Below, one piece after another: positions 63,926 to 64,000 of a DNA stretch of 64,000 nt (its first letter is position 1; the number at the start of each line of letters is the position of its first letter). Location of the stretch: assembly GCF_050717635.1 (NCBI RefSeq), contig NZ_JBOITO010000007.1:62001-126000 (forward strand), read 5' to 3'. This stretch comes from Clostridium_AD sp050717635 (GTDB lineage: Bacteria; Bacillota; Clostridia; Clostridiales; Clostridiaceae). A model generated the notes under the pieces. That model had not been told where the DNA came from, made no database searches, and saw only the letters and a program-made list of their open reading frames with translations. The position numbers and the translations under genes were made by a program.

Positions 63926-64000
63926 GTTATTAAAATATAGGTTATCTTGAATGGTTTTTTATTTTGGTAGAATTAGTAAAGTGTTGCACTTTGGTATAAA

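Overview
The window is low-G+C Firmicute DNA, most like a Clostridium-type anaerobe. Signs are the A/T-rich third codon positions, strong GGAGG-type ribosome binding sites, a reverse rubrerythrin, NfeD/FloA, AgrC-like/LytTR signalling genes and a Spo0B-type kinase fold. No rRNA or tRNA gene was recognised, and the species cannot be fixed from the sequence.

Bases 1-8700 look like ordinary chromosome: aconitase and isocitrate dehydrogenase, a pseudouridine synthase, rubrerythrin, a DUF1540 protein, and a sensor kinase and LytTR regulator separated by nfeD-floA. An HNH-like protein with no ordinary start codon follows.

Bases 9500-28050 form a sulfur-handling island. It holds a sulfonate-type ABC importer, a CoA-disulfide/persulfide reductase fused to rhodanese, one fused and one split YeeE/YedE thiosulfate permease, a LysR regulator, a TusA-like protein and two exported rhodanese lipoproteins. 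The importer operon and the reductase gene share almost the same promoter with a dyad just upstream. Embedded at 18.4-25.7 kb is an Arn-like set (sugar aminotransferase, undecaprenyl-phosphate-type glycosyltransferase, ArnT-like membrane transferase) mixed with an ATP-grasp ligase and a second NitT/TauT-class ABC transporter.

Bases 28-40.8 kb are mixed: an exonuclease, topoisomerase III, two small Xre regulators with related operators, a truncated GHKL ATPase gene, a recombinase-in-trio (RIT) element with long inverted ends, a decayed phage tail gene, a serine hydrolase and a cysteine hydrolase.

Bases 40.9-59.1 kb are the most interesting part: a nonribosomal peptide cluster on the minus strand. 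It has an acyl carrier protein, a fatty-acyl AMP ligase, an Sfp-type phosphopantetheinyl transferase, a type II thioesterase, an ABC exporter, a thioesterase with Cys in place of Ser, a free peptidyl carrier protein, a C-A-T-C synthetase and a free adenylation protein whose specificity code reads as cysteine. Together they suggest an N-acylated dipeptide ending in cysteine. Two lesions break it here. A 4.2-kb Tn552/Tn7-like element sits in the second condensation domain with a perfect 7-bp target duplication, and removing the element and one repeat restores a 1378-residue reading frame. A one-base frameshift in an A7 run splits the cysteine adenylation gene. The upstream promoter is flanked by two strong palindromes.

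Bases 59.1-64 kb hold a structured noncoding stretch, a serine acetyltransferase 3' fragment and a Tn3-family element. Its 38-bp inverted repeats are well kept, but its recombinase and transposase genes each carry one in-frame stop codon.
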